A stretch of DNA of 64,000 nt. It comes from Ustilago trichophora. Taxonomy: Eukaryota > Basidiomycota > Ustilaginomycetes > Ustilaginales > Ustilaginaceae. The translations under genes were made by a program, and so were the position numbers. This document shows positions 9,632 to 19,841 of this stretch, one piece after another. Under the pieces are notes generated by a model, which had not been told where the DNA came from, ran no database searches, and worked only from the letters and a program-made list of their open reading frames with translations. Each line of letters begins with the position of its first letter. The first letter of the stretch is position 1. The DNA is taken from the NCBI GenBank assembly GCA_900323505.1, contig OOIN01000008.1, positions 1-64,000 on the forward strand. Reading direction: 5' to 3'.

Positions 9632-12600
9632 TCAGCGACTAGCCATATCCAAAGCCTTCAACACAACCGTGAGACCGAGATCGCAAGCCGTGACGGGATC
9701 CATCAGTGTAGCGTGTACCTCAGCCAACGCCTTGACACACGCGACTTTTCCGCCTGGACCCAAGAGATACCCTGCCTGTGCTGGTGCGTAGGAGACGACG
9801 ATCTCTCTTGCCTTTTCCGCCGTTTTGCGCTTCTCCTCCTCTGTCCTCGGTTGCTTCTCGTCTGGAGTGCCAATCTCGGAGCCCCATTTGCGGCCGTTCG
9901 GCCACATAGTGTTTGTCAGGTCCCCAATCCATTTGGCAAAGTTGTTGACGTTGAGACCGGCGGCAGAGTTGTTGAAACCAGCAACGATGGACGAGGCGTA
10001 GGTTGTACGAACCACTTGTTCGAGCACTCGCAACATGCCGCGGCGCAGTGTCCAACCGCCTTGCAGGTTGAACGCCTCGTCGGCGACGGCAAAGATGGAC
10101 GAAAGGAGCATGTCGAGGTGTCGTGTGCTCAGCTCTGAGGTGGTCGTGCGAGTGGCTGTGTGGGTGGAGGTGGCATCGCGTGGTCGACGGGAGGGCGAGG
10201 GCGAGGGAGAGTTGGTGCGAGAGACGAAAGCAGATGTGTTGCTGGAAGCAGAGTCGACGACTGGTGAGCTGGGAACAAACCGTGTTCCTAGACCGTCGGG
10301 TGCATCCGAGGTAGAGCCAGGTCGAAGTGGCGATGCGTGTTCTGAGGGTGCTTCGAGAGCATTGCGTGCGCCGCCTGTGGATGTCGACAAAGCCTGGATA
10401 CCGGTAGCACTTGTTTTTGCTGCCTGCTTGCCGACCATGCCGACTCCGCTGACGATACCCTTACCAATGCCGCCCAAGAACGCACCTGGACCGCCTTTCC
10501 GCCTAAGATCTTCGGCAGAAGCACCAGCCCTCGTCCTATCAAAGAATCTCTTTGCACCCGCCATGTCTGCCAGCTGCGCTCTATTCGCTGGCAAAAGCAG
10601 CTCAAACACATACGCTTCGAGCAAGCGACACATCTCGGCGCTCTTCCGCCCCTTGACTGCAGGCAGACGAGGGAGTGGATTGCTCGAGCGAGGCTGGCGC
10701 TGAGTCTCGGCGTCCATCTGTTCGAACTCGTGCCAGCGGCGAACGAGGACAAAACCGTCTGGGCTCGTAGTCGAAGCTGCATCGCTAGGGTCAGCGACAC
10801 CTTCGACAGAGATCATCACCTCAAAGGTGCGCAGATCAACGGTTTTGCTGCTCTCGGCGTTGGCGCTGATGTCGGTGACGCTGATTACGGTGCCGCTGAA
10901 TGACGACGAGGGGGTATGGTTGGCGTCTGTGCTAGTTCGAGGATGTGCTTGGGTGGGCGATGAATCGGTGCTGCTTCTCTGCACTTGAGATGGTGGTGCA
11001 ACAGCGAGTGTTGACGATCCAGGCACCACCATCTGCTGCGGCCTTGGAGGAGCAGACGGCACACGAGGAGGCACCGACATGGGCCTGGACGGTCCTGATG
11101 GCGGGCCCATTACTGGCGCTCCACCTGGTCCAGGTGGTACCGAAGGAGCGCGTGGCGGCGTCTGTGCTCCTGGCTGTAACAAAGTCACATTTGCATTGGG
11201 CGCTGTAGTCTTCCTCCTCGGCTCATACCTGAATGCCGCCCTCTCCGAATCCATGCTCGAGAAGCTGGGCCTGTTCTCTCTGTCCAAGAACGCACGCAGC
11301 TGGTTCGGCTCTGGTGAGTCCGTCCTTGGCAGTGTGGCTGAGAACCTTGTCTTACTGGGACTCGACTGCTCACTCTGCGGCTGACTCGGCGGAGCTGATG
11401 CTCCACTGCTAACCATAAACGCGTTGTGCAGTTGCACCAATCTGGCGATGATGTTCTCCCTGAGCGGCTCCACCACATCCATGTTTGCACACCACTCGAG
11501 ATTCGTCAGCACCTGCTGCGCGCTGCGCCTCACCAGCACCGGCCGCTGCCCATCGTGTGTAGGAGGCAGCGTACTGGGCAATTGCTCGAGGGCCTTGGTG
11601 AGAATAGTGCTCGCGTCGGCACGGAATGTCTGCTCGTCGAGCGTGGCGAATTCCATGATACTCGCAAGGGTGTTGAGCTGGGTATGGAGGCGGAGCAGTG
11701 ATTCGCCCTCGTTAGGCGCGCAAAAGCGGTTGTTGGGCTGCTCGAGAAAGTTTTCGAACGCTTCGTACGCTTGGGCACTGCGGTCGGAAAGGAGAGCGTG
11801 CATGGCGGCGAGCGAGGCTTGTTCGTCCTCTTGGCGCTCGTCGATGGAGAAGCTGTCGCGGCTGGGGAAGTGTAGCGCAGCGGCGACGGGGGCTGGGGCA
11901 ACGATGGAAGGTGCATCCATGGATTGGCGCTCAGGCGTGTCAGGAATCTCGAAAGCGCCGGCACTGCCACTGTTGCACAAGCTCTGTCGCAACGCTTCAG
12001 GGAGCGGCGGCTCATCCACGCTTGAAGGCACATCGAGATGGTATGCAGGAGCTGAGCTGTCTGTTGAAAGATTGCCTGCCGCACGGCGATTCTGAGACCC
12101 TCTGCTGGGGCTAACTTCGTCCTGTTCCCTCTCTGCAAGGATTGCATACCGACGACGGGGAGAGTTGGTCCCGTCTGCATTGTGGCTAGCACTGACATTG
12201 GCCTGATTGCGGGTTGAGGACTCAGCCGGAACCATGAGCAGGTTGCCAAACTCGTCAACAGTACCACCCACGACATCCACCGCACGCTCTGCTGCATCTG
12301 CCAAAGCACCCAGCGCACCGGTAGCAAAGCCGCCAAGCGCTGAGAGCGGCCCTGAGCTGTTTGACTTTCTCGGAGGCGTCACGCGCGGACGAGGCGGTTC
12401 CAAGGGTGCAGGAGCCCTCGAAGCGGACCTGTGTGAGGAGCGAGAGTCCAGAACGGAAGGCTGGATAGGTGCTGTGCTTTGCGGTGCGTGCGCTTCAGGA
12501 GAGTGTTGGCGAGAAGCTTGGGTTGGAGCAGCGCGGCTGGACGCTGGAGACTGCATCTTTGACAGATCGCCAGATACTGGTCTCGACCGCGGTACTGTAG

Positions 12601-13627
12601 CAGATGTTAAAGGCACAGGATAGTCAGCAGAAGCGGGCTGCTCCGCCAATCGTGGGTCGATAGCGGCTGTGTCTAAACCCTTGAGCCGCTCGAGCTCATC
12701 AGGTGAGATGGCCTGACCCTCGAGACTCGTTTCTGAAGCAGGCTCTGCAAACTCGACAATCTTCTGATTGATAAAGTCCGGATCGCCGATGGTCTGCACG
12801 ACCTGCCACGCCTGTTTGGCGAGGATCTCTGTCAAGAGAAGCATGACAACGGGACTGGAGCGCTCTGCAGGCGCCAGGTTGCGAGAAAGAAGCTTACGAA
12901 CGGCCTTTCGCAGTGCATCGACGCGAGCGGCGGTGCTGGGCCAGGTTGAGCGTGCCGAGGAAGTGGTGCGTCGACGCCGTAATGAAGACAAGACGACACT
13001 CTGCACGGTGAGCAGGATTTCGGCGGCGGTGTTGGCGCTCTTGAGCTGTCGGGAGCGGAGGTAGATGCTGGCGGCGGTGTGCGAGACGTTGGCTTCGGCT
13101 GAGATGAGGAAATTGGGATGTGCAAAGGTGAGGTTGTCGTACCAGCCCTGAACAAAGTCGCGGATGACAAAACGAATCATCTTTTGGCTGCTCTCTCGAA
13201 GTGGGTCTGGCATGACTGTGAGCGAGTAGAGCTGTTCGGTCGGCATTTGTGGATCGTGTTCTGGGCTAGATGAGAACAAGTCTTCATCCTGGCCCTGAGA
13301 AGCATGAGTTGTCTCTGAAGCAGAGCCGGACGTGTACGGGAGAAGGTAGCGAGCCGGGTCAAAAGTGCTAAGCCCGCGCTTGCCATCCGTGCTAGGAAGC
13401 TCGAGCAAGGTGCGTATCCAGGGATTGCAAACGAGAAGCATCGCCACAGCCACAACGAGAATGGCGTCCCATAGTCCAATGGTGAGCAAAGCGAGACCGA
13501 GTCCGGCGGTCAGCGCGGTTAGAACGAGGTTGGTATTATTGATTGGAGCGGCCGAAGACGACGGTGCCTTGTCCTGGGCCACTGAGGCGACAGCAGCAGG
13601 CTGGTCGGCTTGGCCGGATTGGCTCAT
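9632..13627 (-). CDS. PXA-PX-Nexin_C sorting nexin (Mdm1/SNX13-14-like)
   Basis: 1331 residues from the Met at 13627 (MSQSGQ); the frame is open a further 30 codons upstream to 13717, but that lead is Pro/Ser-rich and unlikely. A hydrophobic hairpin at about residues 33-66 would anchor it in the ER. A PXA domain follows (about 130-330, including FVIRDFVQGWYDNLT). A long Ser/Pro-rich disordered middle comes next, then a PX domain (about 900-1010, with RRWHEFEQ and PLPRLPAVKG). The Nexin_C domain fills the last 160 residues. Mdm1 and SNX13/14 have a similar order and tether the ER to the vacuole/lysosome and lipid droplets. I see no RGS domain between PXA and PX. No introns are needed. This is the first housekeeping gene inside the subtelomere. 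Confidence 0.85.
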   Translation of the reverse strand: MSQSGQADQPAAVASVAQDKAPSSSAAPINNTNLVLTALTAGLGLALLTIGLWDAILVVAVAMLLVCNPWIRTLLELPSTDGKRGLSTFDPARYLLPYTSGSASETTHASQGQDEDLFSSSPEHDPQMPTEQLYSLTVMPDPLRESSQKMIRFVIRDFVQGWYDNLTFAHPNFLISAEANVSHTAASIYLRSRQLKSANTAAEILLTVQSVVLSSLRRRRTTSSARSTWPSTAARVDALRKAVRKLLSRNLAPAERSSPVVMLLLTEILAKQAWQVVQTIGDPDFINQKIVEFAEPASETSLEGQAISPDELERLKGLDTAAIDPRLAEQPASADYPVPLTSATVPRSRPVSGDLSKMQSPASSRAAPTQASRQHSPEAHAPQSTAPIQPSVLDSRSSHRSASRAPAPLEPPRPRVTPPRKSNSSGPLSALGGFATGALGALADAAERAVDVVGGTVDEFGNLLMVPAESSTRNQANVSASHNADGTNSPRRRYAILAEREQDEVSPSRGSQNRRAAGNLSTDSSAPAYHLDVPSSVDEPPLPEALRQSLCNSGSAGAFEIPDTPERQSMDAPSIVAPAPVAAALHFPSRDSFSIDERQEDEQASLAAMHALLSDRSAQAYEAFENFLEQPNNRFCAPNEGESLLRLHTQLNTLASIMEFATLDEQTFRADASTILTKALEQLPSTLPPTHDGQRPVLVRRSAQQVLTNLEWCANMDVVEPLRENIIARLVQLHNAFMVSSGASAPPSQPQSEQSSPSKTRFSATLPRTDSPEPNQLRAFLDRENRPSFSSMDSERAAFRYEPRRKTTAPNANVTLLQPGAQTPPRAPSVPPGPGGAPVMGPPSGPSRPMSVPPRVPSAPPRPQQMVVPGSSTLAVAPPSQVQRSSTDSSPTQAHPRTSTDANHTPSSSFSGTVISVTDISANAESSKTVDLRTFEVMISVEGVADPSDAASTTSPDGFVLVRRWHEFEQMDAETQRQPRSSNPLPRLPAVKGRKSAEMCRLLEAYVFELLLPANRAQLADMAGAKRFFDRTRAGASAEDLRRKGGPGAFLGGIGKGIVSGVGMVGKQAAKTSATGIQALSTSTGGARNALEAPSEHASPLRPGSTSDAPDGLGTRFVPSSPVVDSASSNTSAFVSRTNSPSPSPSRRPRDATSTHTATRTTTSELSTRHLDMLLSSIFAVADEAFNLQGGWTLRRGMLRVLEQVVRTTYASSIVAGFNNSAAGLNVNNFAKWIGDLTNTMWPNGRKWGSEIGTPDEKQPRTEEEKRKTAEKAREIVVSYAPAQAGYLLGPGGKVACVKALAEVHATLMDPVTACDLGLTVVLKALDMASR

Positions 13628-13943
13628 CCCGAAGTGCCGTTGTTTTCGAGGATGAGAGATGATGGTGGACAAGGAGGGAGGTGGTGATGATGGTGGGACC
13701 AGGCATGCACGGGTCAACCATTCCGAAGTTTGGCAAAAGGATGTGCATTACTGATTTTTTGGAAAAAGGCTCGCTTACACCAAATTGTCCGAGCCGATCG
13801 ACACGCGATCCTTGGGCCTGCACCCTTCATCGCAATCTTCGAGTGGCCTCATGACGCACTCTGATCTCACACAATTCTCAATCCCAAGCAGCAGTGGTAT
13901 ACAACGATTGTAATCCGGTATCACAGCTACGAGTACAATACAA

Positions 13944-15242
13944 TCACTTGCTCAAGGGCAGAATGTGGGGCACAGGACCCTCAGGAATGATCCTGTTCGG
14001 GTTGATGTTAGTGTGGCTCTGGAAGTAGTGCGCCTTGATGCTGTCAAAGTCAGTTGTGTCCTTGAAGGCGGGGTTGTTCCAGTAGAGGTTTTGCATCCAT
14101 CTGTTGATGTGGGGGTAGCCATCACGGATGGTGCGGTAGTTGCACTTGAAATGGGTAAAGTAGACCGGGTCAAAGCGGACAATGGTGGTGTAGAGACGGA
14201 TGTCGGCTTCGGTGAGCTTGTCGGCATAGAGGTAGGTTCGGCCGTCCTGCAGCATTTTCTCGACACGGTCGAGCGACTCGAAGAGTGGGCCAACGTTGGA
14301 TTCGTACGCCTCTTGGGAGGTGGCGAACCCGCACTTGTAGACACCGTTATTAATGGTTGGGTAGACCCACTCGTGGAAGGCGTCGATGTCTTTACTGATA
14401 TCCTCGGGGTAGTAGGTGACGCCGCGGAACTCCTGAGGAATAAAGTCGTCGAAGGCGTAGTTGAGGTTACGGATGACTTCGCTGGATTCGTTGTTGACGA
14501 TGGTGTTGAGCTTGGTATCCCAGATGATGGGGACAGTGCAGCGCTGCGAGTAGTTGGGGTCAGCTGCATGGTAGAGCTCTCGAATGCGCTTCTTGTCCTC
14601 ATGACCGGGGATGTGGATGCCTGTACCAGGAACACCAAGACCGGCAGGCTCGTCGTAAGGTACGAAGCTCCATCCCTCGTTGCCGAGGAACGAGTCAACA
14701 ACGTGAACAGGGAGCAAGTCAGGGACACGGTCGATGCCCTTGAGCTTGCGCACAATCAGAGCGCGGTGAGCCCATGGACAAGCGAGGGCGACAACGAGAT
14801 GATATCGTCCGACTTCGGGCTGGTGCTTGCCACCCTTTTCAATGCTGGTTCGGAAAGTGGACTCCTGGCGACGGAAATGGCCGTCCTTGTTGGACCAGTT
14901 GGCGAAGCCGTCCTTCTTCGAGTTGTCTTCAGACATTTTGGAGGGCGAGAAAGCAGCAATTGCAGAGGTACCAAAGCGGCGTGCGACAGGCTCTGTTGCG
15001 GTATCAGTCGAAAGCGATTGATACACTCGCACAGGATATGTGGAGGGCGAAGAGTAGCAGCGAAGAGTGAGCAAAGAGGCCTGCTTGGGGAAGGCGGCCG
15101 TTCTGAGCGCTGATCGAGCGAGAATGGCGGGCGAAGGGATGGGAGTGCCGTGAGCCAGAATAGAGCTGACGACGTCGAGATAGAAAGAGAAAGAGTTGCG
15201 GGTGGATTCAAAGCGGAATGTGAAATGTTGGACCTTGTTCAA
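13944..15242 (-). CDS. ECM4: Xi-class glutathione transferase / glutathionyl-hydroquinone reductase
   Basis: 432 residues. The N-terminal thioredoxin-like domain carries the catalytic CPWAHR motif (Cys155), diagnostic of ECM4/GTO-type S-glutathionyl-(chloro)hydroquinone reductases, which remove glutathione from glutathionyl-hydroquinones. The all-helical C-terminal domain has the conserved DxxRLYTTIVRFDPVYFTHFKCN block. The first 102 residues are rich in Arg, Ser and Ala without acidic residues and look like a mitochondrial presequence. The next in-frame Met, at residue 103 (14936, MSEDNSKK), begins exactly at the conserved family start. Alternative starts could therefore give mitochondrial and cytosolic forms. 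Family members are usually 310-370 residues, close to the shorter form. Confidence 0.9.
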   Translation of the reverse strand: MNKVQHFTFRFESTRNSFSFYLDVVSSILAHGTPIPSPAILARSALRTAAFPKQASLLTLRCYSSPSTYPVRVYQSLSTDTATEPVARRFGTSAIAAFSPSKMSEDNSKKDGFANWSNKDGHFRRQESTFRTSIEKGGKHQPEVGRYHLVVALACPWAHRALIVRKLKGIDRVPDLLPVHVVDSFLGNEGWSFVPYDEPAGLGVPGTGIHIPGHEDKKRIRELYHAADPNYSQRCTVPIIWDTKLNTIVNNESSEVIRNLNYAFDDFIPQEFRGVTYYPEDISKDIDAFHEWVYPTINNGVYKCGFATSQEAYESNVGPLFESLDRVEKMLQDGRTYLYADKLTEADIRLYTTIVRFDPVYFTHFKCNYRTIRDGYPHINRWMQNLYWNNPAFKDTTDFDSIKAHYFQSHTNINPNRIIPEGPVPHILPLSK

Positions 15243-15615
15243 CTTGATACTTATACTTTGACAAGCGGCTCATTGACATTACTTTGTGGCATAAAACTTT
15301 AGGCCCGTGCCCCGCCAACATGACTGTTATGACCGGACTTGGGATTTAATGACGCTTTTCTCCGTCAGCTTCAGAGGCGCGTCGAGCTTGCCTCCGGAGC
15401 CTTGGAAGACTAAAATCCGGATAGCGGCTGCGCTTGCCTCCACACCTTGTTGCATCAAACTTTGAATCTTACGGTGTTAGGCAATCATACAAACGTCCAC
15501 ATCCTTGCCAAAAGCAGTTTGCTCTTCCCGACACCCGAGAAACGGATCCGAACCTGGCTGAATAAGTTTGTTTTGTGAAATGGGATGGGATGCGATATAC
15601 AATGCGATGCTGTTG
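15243..15615. other. Intergenic, no gene seen
   Basis: Spacer between the ECM4-type gene (its upstream side) and the Stealth-family relic. No ORF with recognisable content. Confidence 0.5.
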
Positions 15616-15619
15616 AAGG

Positions 15620-16600
15620 CTCTACAATTTTCCAGGAAGCTTCTGGCTCCAATGACGGGAGAAGCAATCCTTCATGATACCATTCAGCTCGCGACTGGCC
15701 TCCTCCGACTCTTTAACGTCGTCATTGAGGCAGACAAAAGTGGTCGACTCGGCGGTGTTGAGCACCTTGTCTACCGCTTCGAGCTGTTTCGGCAGTCTAG
15801 AGGCGCATTCCAATGAGAACGAGTATTCGGTGTTCTTCGGTGCTGGTACACCAGCTTTGTCGAACGATTGCATATCTTGGTCTCTCGACTTTCCTGCTTG
15901 GTCTCCGAACATGGACCTTGTCCTCAGCTGCTTGAAAATCTGTTGTGCTGCTGAGCTCGTCCCACATCACCCGCTTTGTCGCCTCTTGAATCTTTGCCTC
16001 GACAACACCGCACTTGGCGACAACTCAACTCCACAACATCCACAACATTGCCTCTCTATGACGCTCAACGATGTACAGACGGGCCAAGAAGAAAGCCCGA
16101 TCTTTGGTTCGTTGCTGTTCAAAAAGGCGTTGAGCCAGTAGGGTTCATGTGCAGCTCAGATCGTCTTCTCGCCGCCGTCGCTATGCCTTGCACGCTTCGA
16201 AAGCTCTTCGACAGTCTGATGGGGAAGAGGGTAAGCGGAAGCCAGAATGTGCATCTTGCCAATTGCATCCTTTCCGAACGACTGCCACATGGATAGCATA
16301 GAATCCAGCAGCTCGTTGTGGTCCGCATATCGATTAGCCACGTCCACATCAATCGGCGAGCTCGGCCTGAACGTGTGTCTAGCTAAGATCTTGACTGGGT
16401 CACTGCCGTTCACTCACGCCTCGAATAGCGTCGTACTCGAGCCCCTCGCTCAAGTCTGTGCCCTGACATGCATCGGCCCACCGATGATGAACGACGCATT
16501 CTTCGACACATGCATCACTGAGCGCGTCGTAGGCTAGGTAGCACACCTCGGGACGCGACTCGGGGCGATCTGTCCTGGAAGAGGCGGTGAACCGACTCTG
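15620..16600 (-). pseudogene. Decayed, internally inverted Stealth-family (XPT1-like) gene
   Basis: Stealth proteins (bacterial capsule phosphotransferases; fungal xylosylphosphotransferase Xpt1) have conserved regions CR1-CR4. On the minus strand, 16590-16415 reads a CR1 lead (CYLAYDALSDACVEEC) that shifts frame at about 16415 into VNGSDPV, the WVNGSDP motif of CR1. 16413-16156 continues with NRYADHNELLDSM...HILASAYPLP (CR2 start). The next part, QLHNIHNI...TLNDVQTG...SPIFGSLLF (CR2 end), lies on the PLUS strand at about 15940-16140. CR4 (FVCLNDDVKESEEASRELNGIMKDCF) is back on the minus strand at 15912-15622. The middle block has therefore been inverted in place, and there are at least two frameshifts. 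It cannot make a functional protein. Confidence 0.65.
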
Positions 16601-18056
16601 CCGCCTCGAGTGGCTTGCGGTCGAAAACGCAAAGACTTGGCACTGCTATGTCTGGCTCTAGTGGTGAGCAAAAGGTTGAGCGGCGATTGGAATGGTAACG
16701 CACAGGAAAGCGTTCAGGAGAGCGATGAACGACTCGGACGAGTGAAAATATATATATATAAATAAAAAGTAAAAGTAAATAAATAAAAAACAAAAGGGTG
16801 CCGATTGCATTTCACGCGCAAAGATGGAAAGTGCTCCGGGACATTTGCAGCCTTTGACAGACATGGGCGCGCGCGCAAGACCGATAGTTCACGCCCAAAG
16901 GCTTTCCGTTTTTTTTTTTTTTTGCTCTTCGATTGCAGATTTGGTCGGTGTTGTTGTCGATGTCAACACATGCCAGGACTGTCAGGACAAGTTCCGAATG
17001 TGTAGAAATGGGTGTGGATGTGAGTTGATGTTGTCCAAAGAGGAGGAGGAGGAGGAGGGGTCCTAAGCTTGCGTGGATCGACAGAGAGAGCGTGAAAAAT
17101 GGCAGCTGAGTCTGATTACAAAAGGGCCCATTTGCCATTCGGCGCCTCAATTCTGTGATTTTAGGCGAGGTGACCCTGAGAGGGGCAAACCACAAAAAGC
17201 CGGTCCAAGCACTTCCGTTTCACCGGTTCGAATTGGCCATATCCCTTCTTTCTACATTACACAAAACAGGACCGACATGTCCTAGCTTCCAAAGCAATAC
17301 ACTGCTCGTACCTGTATCGTAAGCTTTCAGTCACAGCAGAGTTGTTGGAATCCCTCAAACCAGATTGGTCTCAGCGGGCCGAACAGATGGACGGACGGAC
17401 CAACGCACGAACGAACGAACGAACGGTCACTTAAGCGAAATGCTGTTCAATCCGCGCTTGTACTTGTCTGCCGAGTGGGCAGCAAGGAGACCAGCCAGGC
17501 TTACACTGTGGTGACACGACTGTACCATGTTGGTGCTTGTGCGCGCCACCAACCTAGCACTGAGAGTGGCTGCTACACTGTAGGTATACACTATGCTCAA
17601 GACGCTCGGTCCTTCCAAAGCTCAGCTGATGCTTACCCCGCATCCGCGTGAATTGTCTTTTTTATTTTTGTTTTTTCCTCCCGCGTTGCTGTCGCTGTGA
17701 TTTCAAAGCAGCCGAGTATCACTGAGCAAGTGTACTGCACGGTATGCGTCCTCTCTTCCTTTCCTCTGTGTCTCTCTGTCTCAGTCTGAACCGTCGAGTG
17801 CTCGTGTGCCCCTCCTGTCAACCCAATCAATCACTGAATGCCCCCTCTCTTACTCCATCGCCACTGATCGTCTTGCCTTTCCTTCCTCCTTTCCTTCCTT
17901 CCCGACCACATTCTTGTATCGTCTCTCCTCATCGTCCCTCCACCAACCTTTCAGACAATCTCACCCGTCAAACTCCGGATCACAATCACAAGTCGACTAC
18001 ACTCTTTCCTCTTCTTCACCACAAAACAACCGCATACACCCCAATCCCCCCCTACA
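16601..18056. other. Intergenic with simple repeats; promoter and leader of the dehydrogenase gene
   Basis: No gene recognised. It holds a TATA-rich stretch (16747-16795), a T13-14 run near 16910, GAGGAG repeats near 17040, an AACG microsatellite near 17410, and from about 17740 a pyrimidine-rich (CT) leader running into the ATG at 18057. Such CT-rich leaders are typical just upstream of highly expressed fungal genes. Confidence 0.5.
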
Positions 18057-19637
18057 ATGTCGGCACAGAAGCAGGGCTCTTCCGCCCCTCAGCGCAAGGA
18101 ATACACCCGCGACGAAGTCGCCAAGCACAACAAGGCCGGCGATCTCTGGATTGTCATCGACGCCGAGGTTTATAACGTCTCCAAATTCTCCGAGCTCCAC
18201 CCTGGTGGAGAGAACGTCTTCCACGATCAAGAGGTTGCTGGTCAGGACGCCACCGAGACCTTCTTCGGTCTCCACCGTCGCGAGATTCTCGCCAAGCCCC
18301 AGTACCAGCGTCTCATCATCGGCACCATCAAGGGCGAGGAGTCCAAGCTCAAGCCCGACCCCTTGGGCAGCCCTTCGCGCGTTCCTTACGCCGAGCCCAC
18401 CTGGCTCTCGACCGCCTACCACTCGCCTTACTACAATGACTCGCACCGTCACCTCCAGCGCGAGTGGCGCAAGTTTGTCGACGAGCACGTCGTCGAGGTT
18501 GCTCAGCGATGTGAAGACAGCGGCAAGCGTCCTGACGTAGAGCTCGTCAAGATGATGGGCCAGAACGGTATCAACGCCATGCGAATGGGTCCCGGCAAGC
18601 ACCTCCACGGCCGCAAGCTCTTTGCGGGCATCAAGGGCGAGGAGTTTGACTACTTCCACGAGCTCATCTTGACTCAGGAGCTCGTCCGAACCGGTGCACG
18701 TGGTTTCGGTGACGGTCTCAACGGAGGCATGGTTATCGGGCTTCCTCCCGTTATGAACTTTGGTTCTGACGAGCTCAAGAAGGAGATTGTCGAGCCTGTC
18801 CTCGCTGGTGACAAGTTCATCTGCCTTGCCATTTCCGAGGCTTTCGCTGGATCCGATGTCATGGGTCTCCGCACCACTGCCACCCTCTCCGAGGATGGCG
18901 AGCACTACATTGTCAACGGTACCAAGAAGTGGATTACCAACGGTACTTTCGCCGACTACTTCTCCACTGCCGTCAAGACCGAACAGGGTTTCGCCATGAT
19001 CTGCATCCCCCGCTCGTGCGGCAACATTGAGACCAAGCAGATCAAGACCTCCTACTCGACCACTGCCGGTACCGCCTACGTCACTTTCGACAACACCAAG
19101 GTGCCCAAGAAGTACCTCATCGGTGAGGACGGCATGGGTGTTTACTACATTCTCTCCAACTTTAACCACGAGCGATGGGTCATGTGCTGCTCCACCATCC
19201 GTGCTGCCCGTGCCGTTTGCGAGGAGTGCATGCTCTGGATCCACCAGCGCAAGGTCTTTGGCAAGCCCCTCACCAGCCAGCCCGTCATCCGTCAAAAGAT
19301 GGCTCAGATGATCTCGCTCGTCGAGGCCGCTCAGAACTGGCTCGAGAACATCACCTACCAGATGTGCAAGATGTCATACGCCCAGCAATCCAAGTTTTTG
19401 GCTGGTCAGGTTGGTCTTCTCAAGTCGTGGAGCACCCGTGTTTCGCACGAGGTTGCCGATGGCGCCGTCCAGATCTTTGGTGGACGTGGTTTGACCAAGA
19501 CCGGCATGGGCAAGTTTGTCGAGATGTTCCACCGCACCTACAAGTTCGATGCCGTCCTTGGTGGTTCCGAGGAGGTTCTCGCTGATTTGGGTATCCGACA
19601 GGCACTCAGGATGATGCCTGAGAACGCCCGTCTCTAA
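18057..19637 (+). CDS. Cytochrome b5-acyl-CoA dehydrogenase fusion, predicted peroxisomal
   Basis: 526 residues, no intron. Residues 14-93 are a cytochrome b5 domain with heme ligands His48 (HPGG) and His73 (FFGLH). Residues about 120-520 are an acyl-CoA dehydrogenase with the FAD/substrate blocks AISEAFAGSDV, KKWITNGTFADYF and QIFGGRGLTK. The usual MCAD-type catalytic Glu (the E of YEGT) is replaced, since the sequence there reads LGGSEEVL. Glu372 in NHERWV aligns with the alternative catalytic base of isovaleryl- and long-chain dehydrogenases (LERLV block). The C-terminus is Ala-Arg-Leu, a PTS1 signal. It probably performs the first oxidation of a peroxisomal beta-oxidation spiral, with the heme domain as electron relay. 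The acceptor and chain length are unknown. Confidence 0.9.
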   Translation: MSAQKQGSSAPQRKEYTRDEVAKHNKAGDLWIVIDAEVYNVSKFSELHPGGENVFHDQEVAGQDATETFFGLHRREILAKPQYQRLIIGTIKGEESKLKPDPLGSPSRVPYAEPTWLSTAYHSPYYNDSHRHLQREWRKFVDEHVVEVAQRCEDSGKRPDVELVKMMGQNGINAMRMGPGKHLHGRKLFAGIKGEEFDYFHELILTQELVRTGARGFGDGLNGGMVIGLPPVMNFGSDELKKEIVEPVLAGDKFICLAISEAFAGSDVMGLRTTATLSEDGEHYIVNGTKKWITNGTFADYFSTAVKTEQGFAMICIPRSCGNIETKQIKTSYSTTAGTAYVTFDNTKVPKKYLIGEDGMGVYYILSNFNHERWVMCCSTIRAARAVCEECMLWIHQRKVFGKPLTSQPVIRQKMAQMISLVEAAQNWLENITYQMCKMSYAQQSKFLAGQVGLLKSWSTRVSHEVADGAVQIFGGRGLTKTGMGKFVEMFHRTYKFDAVLGGSEEVLADLGIRQALRMMPENARL

Positions 19638-19841
19638 GTGCAAGCTTTGCACATGACGTGTAGTGATTCTCCTCATGAATGACATTTTCGAAACTATCAC
19701 TTGCTGGCGTGAGGTGTGCGACACAGTCAGGCATCTCATGCGTGATTGAGTTGGCGTTAAAATATCTCGACATTGCATATGGAACCGGATCTGAACGATA
19801 GCATGATGATAACAGGTGTGGAAATGGAGAATGAAAGGTGC

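Noticed and set aside
13965..15113. 382-residue plus-strand ORF opposite the ECM4-type gene
   Set aside because: A shadow frame of a clear glutathione transferase; Val/Asp/Gly-rich with no family features.
17997..19295. 432-residue ORF antisense to the acyl-CoA dehydrogenase
   Set aside because: It lies entirely opposite a well-supported gene with strong third-position GC bias, has low-complexity Val/Leu/Gly composition and no domain.
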